A DNA stretch of 64,000 nt, taken from contig NC_133387.1 in the NCBI RefSeq assembly GCF_047511655.1, positions 39,970,853 to 40,034,852 on the forward strand, read 5' to 3'. Below, piece after piece: positions 10,741 to 26,000 of this stretch (its first letter is position 1; each line of letters begins with the position of its first letter). The notes below the pieces were generated by a model, which did no database searches, was not told the DNA's origin, and worked only from the letters and a program-made list of their open reading frames with translations. The stretch is from Castor canadensis. Its lineage: Eukaryota > Chordata > Mammalia > Rodentia > Castoridae. A program made the translations under genes and the position numbers.

Positions 10741-10879
10741 AACCTTGTAGTACTTATGTTCAATCTGTTATGGCACTGCAAGAGAGACTCAGCTAACAGA
10801 ATCCATCTTCCCAGTTGCCAAGACACAAGACACTTGATAGGACGTGTGGCACATTTCCCTCTGTCACACTCACACTCCA

Positions 10880-11420
10880 CACCCAATCTCTCTCTAAATC
10901 TTACAGAATTCACTTCCAAACCATCCCGAGGATTCAGTCATTTTCATCCCCAAGACTCCTATCTAGTTCAGACCATTGATGATGTAATAAGATCCTCAGC
11001 AGCCCCAGCTTGTTCCCATCTTTCCCCTCTGCAATCTTTTTCTAAACACAACCATAGTGAACTTTTCTTTTAAGAAATGGCGTTTCACTATGCTGTCTAC
11101 GCTAGCATGGAACTCCTTGCCTCAACCAATCCTGCCAAGGTCTTCCCAGTAACTAGGACTATAGGAGAGTGGGACGCCATTGCCCTGGCCATGATTAAAT
11201 TCTTCAAACACAGATCTGATCCTACTATATCCCAGCTCAAAGCCCTTTATCTGATTTTCTGTTTTTATGAATTCCTTAAGTCTTAAGAAGAAATCACCAT
11301 ATGATCTACCCTTATTTCTCCAGGCTTGTCTTTGTCCACGACCCCTAACCTACCTTGCATTGAACCTTTTCCACTTCCTAGGATGACACCAGCATCTGTC
11401 TTCTTCTTCTTTTCCCCTTA
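10880..11420 (+). mobile_element. Probable L2 fragment interrupted by a 7SL-derived SINE
   Basis: Pieces such as CTTCAAACACAGATCTGATC followed by CAGCTCAAAGCCC resemble the 3' part of L2 (TTCTAAAACACAGATCTGACC … CTTAAAACCC). It is diverged, and the boundaries are uncertain. Confidence 0.45.
11071..11190 (-). mobile_element. 7SL-derived (B1/FLAM-like) SINE monomer, minus strand
   Basis: TTTCACTATGCTGTCTACGC, then GGAACTCCTTGCCTC and GTAACTAGGACTATAGG parallel the reverse complement of the 7SL-type monomer. There is no tRNA-like half. Confidence 0.65.
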
Positions 11421-11429
11421 ACCTCCCCA

Positions 11430-12711
11430 CTTGTTTCTGAGTAAGATGTTAGCATGCTCACCTGGCCATAGTTTTTTATTCCTCCTTATCTACCAACCTT
11501 TCAAATCTTGGATAGACAAGTTTGAGAGTCACTGTGAGATTTTACCATTTTCTTTGACATTTAAATTTTATTTAGAGAATGTGACTTTAATAACTTTTAA
11601 GATACAGTCTAGTTAGTGAATTTCCAGATAGTGTTATTTATTAAAGCTTGTATTACATTATGTGTACCGTGTAATGCTCTGTATAGCGTTTAGTTGAGAA
11701 ATGATCCATCATTTTGAATGATAAACCACAGAATGACCTCCATCCCCAAAAGAAGTTAACAATATCATCCTATCAAAGTTCATAGTGTATTGTTTCACCT
11801 TCATAACTTTATTTCATTAAGCCTTCTTTTCATGGTTATTTGCATACTTCTTATTCCTTTTTCATCACCAAGCCTACTGTTCCCCTCCCTTCCTATCTAC
11901 CCCTGTACCTATCAGTTCATGAAGATTGTGTCTTTTTTTGTAGTGAGAATGATAGCAAAGTTTATCAGGAAAGAATTTAGTATAACAGGATAAAAGGAAG
12001 GCAAAATGGGGGTGCAGGGGGGGAGAGAAAGTGTTCCTTTCTGTGGAGTAGAGACATAAGATTGTGTCTTTTTGTCATTGCAAGAACAAACACAACTAGT
12101 CTGGTCTATAAAAGGTTTCAATAAATATTTGTTTATTTGTGTGTTAAATTTCGTTCCTAAAATAGCCTAAAGAATAAATATAGCAGTATTGAATGAATAA
12201 GTCAATATGTTGACCAAAGCATAATATTAAAGTTAATATCATTTCAGTAGCATTATAGCTTGGAAGTTTTTCTTTTTTATACAATGTGTGACCTTCACCT
12301 TTCTGAGAGTAAATGGGAATTCATATTTACCCTAAGTGTTCTCCTTGTGAAAGAATCACAAGACAGTTGGCAACATATGATAGTTCTTAGCTGGTGCTGC
12401 CACGGGATGTCAAAGCCTACATTTCACTTACATGAGAAACTGTCTCAGACAAAAAGCAAAAAAAGATAGAAAAGATATTTGGGGCCCAAAGATTTACATT
12501 TACAAAGATAACTTTCTCATCTAACAGGCTCAAATAAGATCCCACTTTTCACCTTCAGTCATACTGAATGGGTGGGGGGGGAGGACTCTCAAGGAGCTAC
12601 TCCATGATTTCACCCTGTGTTGGATCTTTCACCCATTCTCTATGACTTTCTGAAGAATAATACAATTCCGTATCCAGGTATGACTAAATGATACAAAAAT
12701 CATTGGATCTT
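11430..12711. other. Intergenic, nothing recognised
   Basis: AT-rich, no supported gene. A short G-run lies near 12570-12582. Confidence 0.4.
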
Positions 12712-12862
12712 AGCAGGGCATGGTGGCACCTGTAATCCTAGCACTGGAGCAGCAGAAGCTAGAGGATCAAGAGCTTGAGAATAGCCTGGGCTACATAGTA
12801 AGTGCCAGGCCAGCCTGGGACACATAGCAAGACTGTCTCAATAAAACAAGCAAAGCAAAAAA
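12712..12862 (+). mobile_element. B1-type SINE, plus strand
   Basis: It starts AGCAGGGCATGGTGGCACCT, continues with TGTAATCCTAGCACTGGAG, and contains two AGCCTGGG words (about 12783 and 12813). It ends with ACTGTCTCAATAAAAC and an A-rich tail. This is a 7SL-derived monomer with the internal duplication typical of B1. Confidence 0.85.
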
Positions 12863-13402
12863 CAATTGTTTGAGTCTCTATAAAATAGTCCTCTTAAAAC
12901 TATGTGGACTTTATTGATGTTGTCACTATTCAAAGCTTATCTAGTATTCATATTTGGGTTATGGCATGTCCTTTGAATATCCCCCAATGAAGGGAAGCCT
13001 TGATCTTTGAGCATTTGGCTTTTAGAAGGAGCCCAAAATAATTCAGAGCTGAGTCCTGTGTGTGAATGAAGTAGGTGAGCGGAAATAGAGAAACCACTTG
13101 ATCTCATTCTCCAGTTGAATGAAAGCACAGAGTTCACATTATCCCTAGATGATGAAGACATGAAGACTTGTAGAGGTAAATGTAGCACATTTTGATAAAA
13201 GGAATGACAACTTCAAAGTAATAAAAACAGTGTTTTTTTTATACCATAGAAACTACAGTATTATAGTATAAACTATACTGTTTATTACACAATGTGTATA
13301 CTCCTTTACCACTAAGAAAGTTATACCAATAACATTAAATAATGAAATGGCATAATCACAAAATGACCCATAATTTACCTGCCCTTAACGAGGCTAGCTT
13401 CA

Positions 13403-13688
13403 CTTTTTTTCTTGGTGATACTGAGGTTTGAACTCCAGGCCTCATGCTCTACTATGTGAACCATCCCTCCAGCCATTTTGCTTTAGTCTTCAGATAGTTG
13501 CGTAAGGTTTTGTCCTGGGACTGACCTCAGACTGCAATCCTCCTTCCTCTGCTTCCTAGTAAAGATTACAATTTTTTGTTGAGATGGGGTCTTGCTAACA
13601 TTTTGTCCAAGCTGGTCTCAAACTACCGTCCTCTTGATGTTCACCTCCTGAGTAGCTGGAATTATAGCATAAGCCACTCCACTCAGAT
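13403..13688 (-). mobile_element. Diverged ID-type and B1-type SINE sequence, minus strand
   Basis: A T-run at 13405-13410 leads into a tRNA-like monomer (GAGGTTTGAACTCCAGGCCT). After it come a B1-like block and a second B1-like block (13577-13688: GAGATGGGGTCTTGCTAAC … GAGTAGCTGGAATTATAG). This is probably a dimer with a further B1 insertion. Confidence 0.7.
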
Positions 13689-14584
13689 CCTATTTTCACT
13701 TTTGTATGCCACTTTCCACATAACACAAATTAAATGAAACTGCATTAGAAATACATATTTGTTTTCCAGAATTTTTTTATTTAACATCTAAGTGTTTTGT
13801 GGGTATTTTAACACTCACACATTTACCATGACTTATTTATAAACCATTGCTTTACTAATGTTAGACATGTCAGTGGTTTCTACCATCTTGCTGCTATTGA
13901 CAACACTATAATAAGCAAAACAGGCAATTCTTACCAAGTGCCCAAAAGATATACATGTGCTTTGAACCTGTGGTTCCAGCCCAGAAACTGCCTTCTAAAT
14001 ATTACTTTTAAAATTATAATACAGCAGATGCAGATGTATAACTAAATATTTAGGTATTAATATATTCAAATATGTACATAAAGGGTCTGTTTACTGATCT
14101 TCTAAGACCCATGCTTTCAAAATGAAAGATAATTGAGGTGACTATATACTAAGGAACCAGAAATGCTAGAGGTCTAAGTTAAAAAATACAGACTGAATTG
14201 TAGGTTTAGAAAGAAAGGTTTTTACCCAAGAGACAAGGTAACAAATCTCTCATTAGAAAAAAGGTCAGAATGCTGTGTACTTTTATAAAGAGCAGTTTGT
14301 AGGAGAGGTCATGAGAAAGACAGCACAGAAGTGAAGGAAGTATCATTGCACGTTCTTGCTTATCACTTTCAAAATTATTCTTTTGTTTTCATAATAGAAA
14401 TAAACACGGTTTGTCCAGTGATCCTTACTTTTTTTTGTTGTGAGTGGTCAATAGTAATAATAACTATCAAGGAATATTATTAATGTTATCATTATCATAG
14501 TAATAAGCACCAAGTCACACATAGATGAGTTTTGTTCTTCAGTGCTGCTGCTAAATGGCAGAAGTTTATAGCCATAAATTATAA

Positions 14585-14740
14585 AGGCTATAGAAAGGCT
14601 GTGTGAGCATGAACTAAGGAGTCAGGAGATAGGGTTCTACTTCTGACTATACTACAAACAGATTCTACAGCTCTGGGTAATCACTTACAAGTTACCATGG
14701 TCCTCATTTTCTTAAAGAAAAATAAATGATTAGAAATGGT
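14585..14740 (+). mobile_element. MIR fragment, plus strand
   Basis: The pattern GAGTCAGGAGATAGGGTTCT … CTCTGGGTAATCACTTACAA … CCTCATTTTCTTAAAG follows the MIR core consensus. Confidence 0.6.
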
Positions 14741-16360
14741 CACCAAAAATACATTTTCTACTGTGGGGCACTTAAAACAAGAATTCCTCTTTGATGGACC
14801 AGGTGCAACATGAAGGAAGTAAGCACATACGTGCACACACACACTCAAAAATGCAGAAACAGTTCTTTGATATATGACATGATTTAAAGAAAGTACCCAA
14901 ACTCAATGTCTGTATTCTTTACCTTCATTAGTTCTTTGGGGATACTTGTAGTTCTGCCATTAACGGTACCTCTTCTGTGTCTTCAGGCCTCAAAGTCTTC
15001 TTATTCCCTCTCTTGAGTGCTAATACCTCCTTGGGTTCTATACCTTGAACTGAAAACAAAAACCACCAACTAGAACTCCTAATTGGGATTAGAGTCCTGA
15101 AATTGGGACTAGGGAGGGAGATGAAGAATAAAATGACCAGAAATCAGTAGAAAGGGGCCTAGGGTGGTCAATGCAACAACATCACACAATTGTACCATGT
15201 GATGGTACAAAAGATTAAAAGTCTTATCTTATAGTTCATTAATGTGTCAACATAATAGTACTAGTCTTAAAAACAGAGGACTTGTCTTTCTTTGTTTTGC
15301 ATTATTCTTAAGCATCATAAAGCATTTACCACCACAAGAACTCAATAAACATTTGTAGAATGATTGAAGAATTCCATCTAAGGAAATAGTTCAAATGCTT
15401 TAAATGATACTACAGGATTTCCTATGGGGAAAAAAAATAATCTATTTTGGCAGCCTGAGCAAAAAAACCCAAAAACAACAACAACAAAAACCCAAGTATA
15501 ATAAAAATAAAATTCAAATTAGTAACATTACTATAGAAATATAAAATGGAGGCAAGTGAAAAGCACTCATAATTTTATACTAAGATGGCTGTCTCTGGTT
15601 TACTGGTATTTTATTTTTCTATAAAATGCTAGCAAAAAATGGTTGCTTTAGTGGTTTTTCAGAAGTAAATTTCAATGCCCCTACTCCAATAAGAGGTTCT
15701 CCTTTCTTTTTGAGCCTCGGTGTACTCAAATGATAGGACCCAAAAAATAATGGGAAGAAAGAGAGGAAGAAGGGAAACAGGCAAGGAGGAAAGAAATTGT
15801 TCTACTGAAAAGAAACCTAATCAGTTTAAAGATCTTTAGATCTTTTATCCCAATGAAGAAGTATATAACTAAAGTGAATTTTTGTTTATTTTTTTATTTG
15901 TGGTAAAAGCAAGAAGAAAAAAAGATACATATTGAAATTCATACTAGCTTTAATCGAAGCCTCCCAGCTGCTAAAATATAATCCTTGTTTATTTATCCAG
16001 CATATCCTGTCTGAGACTAAAACTATCTCCACTCTCTTCAATGCCTCAACTCCCATCCGAGTATATTGGTTCATTCAAATAAGTATTTATTGAGCAATAT
16101 ATAGTTTTCCCAAAATGCACTTACCAACTGAGAGCCCCAGAGAAGAGAAGTATAGAGAGTCAGAATAAGAAGAGAAAAAAATATGAGGATGAAGATGACC
16201 TCACCTCCCTATTGAAAAGACAGAAAGACTGCCTAAGCCTTACTGCTCTCTCCCTTTACACTTCTGCCAAACACTCCTGTGGTCCCATCTTTACCAGCAG
16301 TCTATTCTCCTCCCACATCTTTGGCCCTTTCTCTGGACTGACTGGTTCCTTTCAACATTT
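14741..16360. other. Intergenic, little recognised
   Basis: AT-rich. Short MIR/L2-like tails are seen near 15330-15365 and 16070-16100. An A-rich stretch with CAACAACAACAAAAACCC lies near 15473-15493. No gene is supported. Confidence 0.4.
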
Positions 16361-16364
16361 ATAT

Positions 16365-16668
16365 ATTGTGGCTCATAAGGGTAGAGCCTTCACACATGAG
16401 ATTAGTGCCCTATAAAAGGAGGAAACAGGGTATTGCTTTTACTTGGAAGCTCTATCTCCTTCCCTCCCTTTTTTCCTTCTCTCTTTCCCTCTGTCCCCTC
16501 TTCTCTCCTTTCCTCCCTCTTCTGGGCCACATAAGAACCCAAGATTAAGACCTCTACAAGCCAGGAGAAAGGCCCTCACTGGACACTGGATCTGCAGGCA
16601 CATCAATCTCAGACTGTCCAGATGGCAGAACTGTGAAAAATAAATTTCTCATAAATCAGGGACTGTCT
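16365..16668 (+). mobile_element. MLT1-type LTR fragment (ERVL-MaLR), plus strand
   Basis: GGGTAGAGCCTTCACACATG, GATTAGTGCCCTATAAAAGG, a CT-rich block (about 16448-16520), AAGGCCCTCACTGGACAC, GGATCTGCAGGCAC and GAACTGTGAAAAATAAATTT follow in order the 3' two thirds of MLT1 LTRs. No retroviral coding sequence is attached. Confidence 0.75.
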
Positions 16669-16679
16669 TTATTAACTAT

Positions 16680-18788
<2,109 letters not shown>

Positions 18789-19662
18789 TTATTGCCTCCT
18801 CAAGGTGAGCTGCTTCCCTGTTTTTAGTGTTGGAAGTATTGTTTTATGCTTCCTTGTTTCAGAACTTACAAACTCTATCATCAGCACTGGCCTTTGCTCA
18901 TGAGCCTGGCTAACCTTGCACAGAATGATGTTCTCCAGTTCCATCCATTTACTTGCAAGTGATAAGATTTCATTCTTCTTCATGACTGAGTAAAATTCCA
19001 TTGTGTACAAATACCACATTTTCTTAATCCATTCATCAGTAGAGGGGCATCTTGGTTATTTACATAACTTGGCTATTGTGAATAGTGCTGTAATAAACAT
19101 GGGTGTACAGGTGCCTCTGGAGTAACCTGTGTTGCATTCCTTTGGGTATATCCCCAGGAGTGAGATTGCTAGATCATATGGCAGTCTATGTTTAGATTTT
19201 TAAGAAGCCTCCAAATTTTTTTCCAGAGTGGTTGCATCAGCTTGCATTCCCACCAGCAGTGTACAAGAATTCCTTCTTCCCCACATCCTCGCCAACACAT
19301 GTTGTTGGTGGTGTTTTGATGATGGCTATTCTAACAGGGGTGAGGTGCAATCTTAGTGAGGTTTTGATTTGCATTTCCTTTATGGCTAGAGATGGTGAGC
19401 ATTTTTATGAAGTCCCATTTGTCCATCCTTTCTCTTAGTTGATGGGCTGCTGGGGTTCTATTGAGGAAGTCTTTGCCTATACCTATTAGATCCAGAGTGT
19501 TTCCTGCTCCTTCCTGTAGTAACTTCAGAGTTTCAGGTCTGATATTAAGGTCCTTGATACATTTTGAGTTGATACTAGTACAAGGTGATAGACATGGATC
19601 TAGTTTCAGTTTCTTGCAGATGGGTAACCACTTTTCCCAGCAACATTTGTTGAAGAGGGTGT
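18789..19662 (-). mobile_element. L1 segment in inverted orientation (ORF2 C-terminal part)
   Basis: Read on the minus strand it encodes ORF2 C-terminal residues in order. These include GNTLDLIGIGKDFLN-like residues near 19475, a CWWECKL-like block near 19245, and WYLYTMEFYSVMKKNEI at about 18960-19017. The start of the 3' UTR follows. It abuts, head to head at about 19663, the plus-strand L1 3' end described next. Confidence 0.85.
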
Positions 19663-20110
19663 AGCAATGTGGTTAGACTTAGATCACATGACAAAGGGAG
19701 AACACATACGGGAGATATAGGAATAGGTAGGAAACCCAAACATGAAAGAGTTTGAGGCCCCCACTCCAGAGGAACTAATACAGAAACCTTAAAGCAACAG
19801 AGGTTAACATGAGAAGGGGATCAGGAACCAGTGTAAAGATCAGTTAGAGATGAATCAACTTGGGTTGTAACACATGTGTACATGAAAGCAATGCTAGGAA
19901 TCTTTCTGTATAGCTATCCTTAACTCAACTAGCAAAAACACTTTGTCTTCCTTATTATGCTTATGTTTTTTCTTCAACAAAATTAGAGATAAGGGCAGAA
20001 GAGGTCCTGCCTGGAAGTGAGGGGGGGAGGGGGGAAGAGAATGGGGGAGGGGGGAGGGGAAGAAATGACCCAATGTATGCTCATGTGAATAAATGAATTA
20101 AAAAAAAGAG
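19663..20110 (+). mobile_element. L1 3' UTR and tail, plus strand, joined to the inverted segment
   Basis: It runs from sequence corresponding to GGACTTTGAGCACATGATAA of the L1 at 3838, through TAGCTATCCTTAACTCAACT and the G-rich tract (about 20022-20058), to an AATAAATG and A-rich tail. Together with 18789-19662 it forms one L1 insertion with a 5' inversion. Confidence 0.85.
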
Positions 20111-20459
20111 AAAGAATGAGGCCTAACTTCATCCAGAAATTTTTTTAAAAGTGATTTGTCTTATATCTTTTTTATTGTATTAAATTAGTAAGATAAATAA
20201 TCATTTAGTATAAGAAATTCTTATATTTGGCTCTAATTTATGCCTGGTTAAGAAGGGAAAGGAGTATCTTCTGTAAAGAAGATAAAAAGCAGAAAAAGAT
20301 TATCCCAATTTTTATCTAAGAGTAGTATCATCATTAAAAAGTCTTTCCAAGTAGCTAAATGACCACTTTCTATTTTAACCTCTTTTGTTTTTGTCCTACA
20401 GATAGTTATGAATTAGCCACAGACAATATTAGAGCAAAGAGTAATTATTAAAAGAAAAA

Positions 20460-20850
20460 CTTTATGCTAATAAAATTAAGCAGAGTTTGTTTAAGCAAAA
20501 AGCCATTCATGAATTGGGCAGCACTCAAAACCAGGACAGGCTCAGCAGCTCTGCCTTGCACCTTAGATAGGCAGTATTATAGATTTAAAAATGAAGTGCC
20601 CCTCAGAAGCAGCTTGACTTGTTACAGCTTGGGCATTTGTTTTATTTGACATGGTTCCATGATGTGTTTGCCTCATATGGATGTGAGCTGATCAGCAGGC
20701 AGACTGTGATTGGTTGAAACTCACCTGCTGTCATTGATTGAGACTCATCTTCTTGTTAGAAGAATATATTCTGGAAGTAGGTTTACTTACATCCTAAGGT
20801 TGCAGTGCAAGATGTCATAGAGGCAGAGTGAGGCCACGTATAATATAGCA
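20460..20850. mobile_element. Possible ancient LTR-like repeat, family not identified
   Basis: The segment has the feel of an interspersed LTR-type repeat: GAATTGGGCAGCACTC, then ACTTGTTACAGCTTGGGCAT, then CTGTGATTGGTTGAAACTCA. I cannot name the family. Confidence 0.3.
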
Positions 20851-22084
20851 GTATTCATCACTAAGCTTTTAAAATATTATTGAGCTTTTTACTTCTGTAA
20901 CTGATATACTAGGTTGAGTTTTTTGTTTAGTTCTGTATATGCTACCCTTTTGTCATTTAAAAAAATTAATGATCGTAAGCCCAAAGCCAGATAAAATATT
21001 TTGTCATGTATTTGAGTACCAGTTTATGAGCTCAGAGCATAAGATATCTGCTCTTGTCTCATAACCTGCATGAGAAACATTAAGTTTTTAGAAAATGTTT
21101 TGAAATTACTGAGTACTAAGGCAAATAAGAAGTCATGGAAATGCTAATGTAATAACTCTAGAAAGCAAGCAAACCTCCCCCAAATCCAGAGTAAATACTT
21201 GACCAAGAAGACTTTCTGCCTATAGTACAAATAATTATCCCAATCTTATTCAATTAAGAAAAGCATAGAACCTGTGCCACTGTCTTTTCCCTTCTTTTAT
21301 ATCCTCCCCACAGCTCCTAATACAGCACCCTTTATGTAGCGGGTTCATAGTAACCCACTCAGGGAACATGCACTGAGTTTCCTCTATGTGCCACATTCTG
21401 TTTGGGCACCAGAAAAGAACAGTGACAAAGTAATATAGCTCATATTCTGGTGGAGGCAATATTTGTTGAGTGAAAGAAATAATGCTGACCCGAGACTTAG
21501 TCTTAAGACTTTTTTAATGCAAAATTAGGCAAACAAGGGCACATTTCTCTTTTAGCCAAATGTTAACTATATTAAAATAGTAACCATATTAATGAGTGTC
21601 ATTCATAAACTTTGGTTGTATCTTTATTTTTCTTTCATAATTATAATTCTATGATGAAAAATTATAAAGTTTAGAAAACTAAAAGAAATGAAAATAGACG
21701 GGCTAATCAGAAAATCAGAATGCAGGTCAGAATAGTTAATAAGTGAGGTTCTTAGAGTCTAAGCTAACATTCTTTACTTTCAGAGATGTTATAATTGTAC
21801 CCATTTATCAAAAAGTTAATGTCACAAAAGTTTAAATAATCATAATCTGCTCATATTATAACATAACTGGTGCTCTTAATAATAGCTTTATTGCACTGTA
21901 AGATTGAAGTAACCTCTGAATAATCAAAGAAAAAAAAGACCTCATACTTCCAGAGTTTTAAAAATTATATTGCATTTTTATTCCCTGAAAATTTACAATC
22001 CATGTAAGAAATGTATGACTCTCCATTAACCTGGATATTAAATTAACTTCTCATTCCTTAATTATTTTGTCAATACTTCCATAT
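20851..22084. other. Intergenic, nothing recognised
   Basis: AT-rich, no supported gene. Confidence 0.4.
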
Positions 22085-22095
22085 GTTCTTCCCAA

Positions 22096-22188
22096 ACACA
22101 TAACACACACCTACACACACTCTCTCACTCACATACTCACACATACTCACCTACACATACTCACACACTCATACTCTCATCTCACCCT
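22096..22188. repeat. Degenerate CA/ACTC-rich simple repeat
   Basis: Repeats of CACACA, ACTCACAC and CTACACATACTC over about 90 bases. Confidence 0.85.
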
Positions 22189-22732
22189 GTAGGGGTCATT
22201 TAGGTTTCTTCTCCTGGCTGTGATTATCTGCATTTGTAAAAGGAGAACAAAGTTGAATGAGACAATTTTGAACATCTCAACAGACCAAGGGTTTTTTCTG
22301 TAAGCTTTAAAATTTTACCAGGCATTGATAGGGAAACTTCCATTTGCTTTTCTCGTTCACTGTATCTCATTTAAATAATGTGCAATAGAAGAAGAGTTTT
22401 AAAGATTTCCAGAAAAAGAAAACATGCCATATTTATTTAAATAACTACCATTTTGTTCATAAAAGATCAATAGCATTCATTAAAACCTTTCTCATTGAGA
22501 CAGTGCTGTCATTAACAGCAAAATAGTTTCTCACCCTGACTTTATAAGCCTTTAAACCTGTGTCTCTCATTTGTTAATCCCTGGCTTTTCTGAAATCATC
22601 TTCTCAAAAATTGCTAATCTGCTCATCACCAGACTAAAGGCTAGCTTTCATCCGTCATCCTTCTAACCTTCCCAGTCACAATTTGCACTGATGCACCTAC
22701 CCTGGAAGTTCCCCTAGGCCTATGGCATTCAT

Positions 22733-22930
22733 ATTCCTCCTCCCTTTCAGTTCCTCTGGTTCTTTCATTATCCCTCCTGCTTTCTTCTCCTTCTCCTCCT
22801 CTCCATCCCTCTTCTTCCTTCTCCTCCTTATTCTTCTTCCCCCTTTTCCTCCACCACCTCCTCCTGCTCTTCCTTCTTATTCTCATTCTCTTCCTCTTCT
22901 TTTTCTTCCTCCTTCTTTTCTTTTTGTTTT
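22733..22930. repeat. Long polypyrimidine tract (CTT/CCT/TCC)
   Basis: About 200 bases of almost pure C and T on the plus strand. It explains the basic and proline/serine-rich short frames here, which are not genes. It borders the T-rich end of the next SINE. Confidence 0.95.
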
Positions 22931-23060
22931 GTTCTGTTTTTTGAGACAACATCTTACTATGTAGCCCAGGCTGATCTCAAACTGATGATCTGATTCTTCT
23001 GCCTCTGACTCCTGCTTCTTAATTGTTGGGGCCACAGGTCTGCACCACCAAACCCATCCC
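22931..23060 (-). mobile_element. B1-type SINE, minus strand
   Basis: TTTTTTGAGACAACATCTTA, CTATGTAGCCCAGGCTGATC and GGGGCCACAGGTCTGCACCA are the reverse complement of B1. Confidence 0.85.
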
Positions 23061-26000
23061 CTCTTGCCTCTTAAATGTAAGCACTCCCTTAACCTCTAGG
23101 TTTTCTGGGTTGTCCTGATGGAGCAGAATGGGCATGTTTATTTCCTTAACTTCATCCTTCTTTCCCAAAAATTTCTCCCATGGCAATACCACCCATCAGT
23201 GCCCCTAGCTTCACCACCACTTATAGGTACTTCTTGAATTGGGTCTCTTCACTATCAACTGTATAGGAATGGAGCAAATGTTCATTAAATGAACTAAATA
23301 AGGGAACAAGTCTTAAAGTTTTCAGAGAAAAAAAAATTTTCTACTTAAAGTTTACAGAAAGTAAATCACTGAATTTTCAAACACTTAGATCATAAATTGA
23401 GAAAGAAGGTATTAGAACTGTCACCTTTAAAATTAAAGGTGGATTATATTAACACTTTCGTACCTGTTTTGTTGCAGAGTAGAGAGAAAAAACTGAAAGT
23501 GACCTTTCAGTGTTCTGGAAAGGAACATGCCAGATTCTTAATCTTCTTAAAACATATTAAGATTCTGCAGAAATCTCACAATTTGAGATGTTCACAATTA
23601 CAGGTTTTCTCAACTTCTGAGGCACAATTTTAAAATCTGGTGGTTGTTCTTCAGTCTAGAGTCTTTTTTTCACTATTCTGCTCTTTGATTAGTTAAGTAT
23701 GAGGACCTAGAAAGTTTTGGTTACTTCATTGTGTAAAAGTTGATTTTTTTTTTTTTTTGCAGCTACTAGGATGTGAAAAACATGATTAAAATATAAATGT
23801 ATAATCTCCTTTTCTACTGGCCACTTATTTCAGATTAGTGAATTTTTTCAATAATCTGTCAGAAAATGTTTATGTACACAAGTATCCAGTGGGAGTCTTT
23901 CTTACCAAGAAATCTTCCAAAAAACTTAGAAAAGACTCTGTTATGTATTAGCTTTAGATTTTGGTAAGAGTTGAGAACCCCAAAAAAGACATGTTTTTAA
24001 AAGACTTTAACAAGCTTTAATTAAGAGAAATGACATTTAAAATGAATAAGTAAAAATCTTATCTTAGAATGTTTAATTCTATCTAACCTATCACTCTCTG
24101 TATTCATCAATAGTTGTTTATTTCCTGACACACATTTTCACATAGTCAATGCATAGAACAAAAACATTGGGCCCATCATGAGGCTAAGCATTCACTTGGC
24201 AAAGATCTGAACTAGCAGATTAATTTTGAAAAGAAGGTTTTAAAAATAAAGCTGTATCTATTTATTACAAAAAACAAATTAGGCAAACTACATTGGTCTT
24301 CCTCATATGCTGAGCAATATAGTAAATGTAATATGCCAAGAGCTTGAAAACCTTTATCATTCTTCAGACCCAAGAATTGCTGTGCTTGTTTTGTTCCTTT
24401 ACTCTTAACCAGAAGATCAATTTTTCTAAGTTTAGTGATCTAGTAAGGAATCAAAAAAATAAATTAGCTAAGATCAAACAGCCCTATGATGTGAGCATTT
24501 ATTTGTAGCTTTGCATTTGAGAACTTGTAGATGATATGAAACTTTTGTCAGCTATTAAACATATATTTAAAAATCCCTGTTGACAGAAGGTGCAAAATTC
24601 AATGCTTTTTCCAGTAGAGTTAATGAACTAAATGAAAACTATCTCATTACTTTTTTGAGCCCCCTTGTGAGTCAAGAAAATGACATTCTCATCTAACAGC
24701 TGGAGAAACTGAAGAGCTAGTGGATGTAACTATGCTCATCTGCAAACAAACAAAAAAAAAAGTGCTCTAATATACCCTAAAACGTGGAAATGAAAGAGTA
24801 TTTCATGCACACATACTCTTTCTCTTACTTTGAAGGAATCAATATCTGCTTCTTAAAGCATAAGGCCAGTTAAACCCTTGGATCTTAGCCCTACACCTTT
24901 TGGCAGAGTAAATTATTGCTTCATGGCCTGGCAATGTAGTTACCCTTTTAATTTACTTTTAAATAGCCTTTTCCTAATCCATACAACCTAACATCTAGCC
25001 AATCATGAATCCTCAACAAACTTATTTAAGTGCCTTATTCTATAGATTTTTTAACTGTAAAATTTCAATAAATAATAATAGTTGAGGCACTATTTGAGAA
25101 AAAAAAAGAATAAATTGAACTGAGTTGTAGTTCCATGAAAACAAATTTGACATTTCACTTAGAAGTTGCACACCCTGATATAGTTTTGAGTTGTTCTGAA
25201 CTTGTTTTTACAAAAAGTGGAATGTTTTACTTGGGTGGAAATGTCCTCAAGTTACTACCAATATTGCTGCAGGACTGATTTTCCTAGCTTAAGGGAATGC
25301 CGAAGTTAATTGCCTTATTTTTAAAAAAAGTAAATCATTCTGCATTTTTAATGGGCTAAGAAAATCCAAAATCAAATCAAAGAAATTTAGCATCCTTTCA
25401 TTATTACTAACATTGGTCTTTGTGTAACGACTGTGACATCATGACAGTGAAGTATTCATTTTTAAGCTTTAAATGGAGAAAGCTTTCCTTTGGCGTGTCC
25501 AATAGAAATACAATATGTAAATCAACCTATATTATCTCTACGCTGATTGGCTTGAGTTCCTCCAAATGTCACAATCTCACCACCCAGCAATGAGGTGTTT
25601 TACTGCTATCTCGATATCAAATTATTACTGTAGAGATTTTTATTTTTTCTGTTTCACTAACAGATTATTATAAAGCAATAAGGTTTCAGGAAGAGAAGCA
25701 GACGTTTTATATTAGGAATTAATGAAAGCAAAGTCTGCTCGCTTTTTGGGGGTGGGAGTGGGTAGTAGTTTAAAATCTCATACCACCCTCACAAACAAAA
25801 CTCTTCGGAAATGGTTAAAAAAAAAAAGGAAATGAATGATTCTAGAGACATCCCTAAACACCTAGGTGTCAGGCTATGTGGTGTTTGTGATATCATCGGA
25901 CCTTTTGGACTGGTGTAAGTTTTATGTATTCGTTATATTCCTGGTATTTTTCATCTTTAATAACAAAAGAGGGGGGGAACTCATACACAACACTGCTTTG

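Noticed and set aside
22641-22952. Lysine/arginine/glutamate-rich 103-codon ORF on the minus strand
   Set aside because: It is the translation of a polypyrimidine tract.
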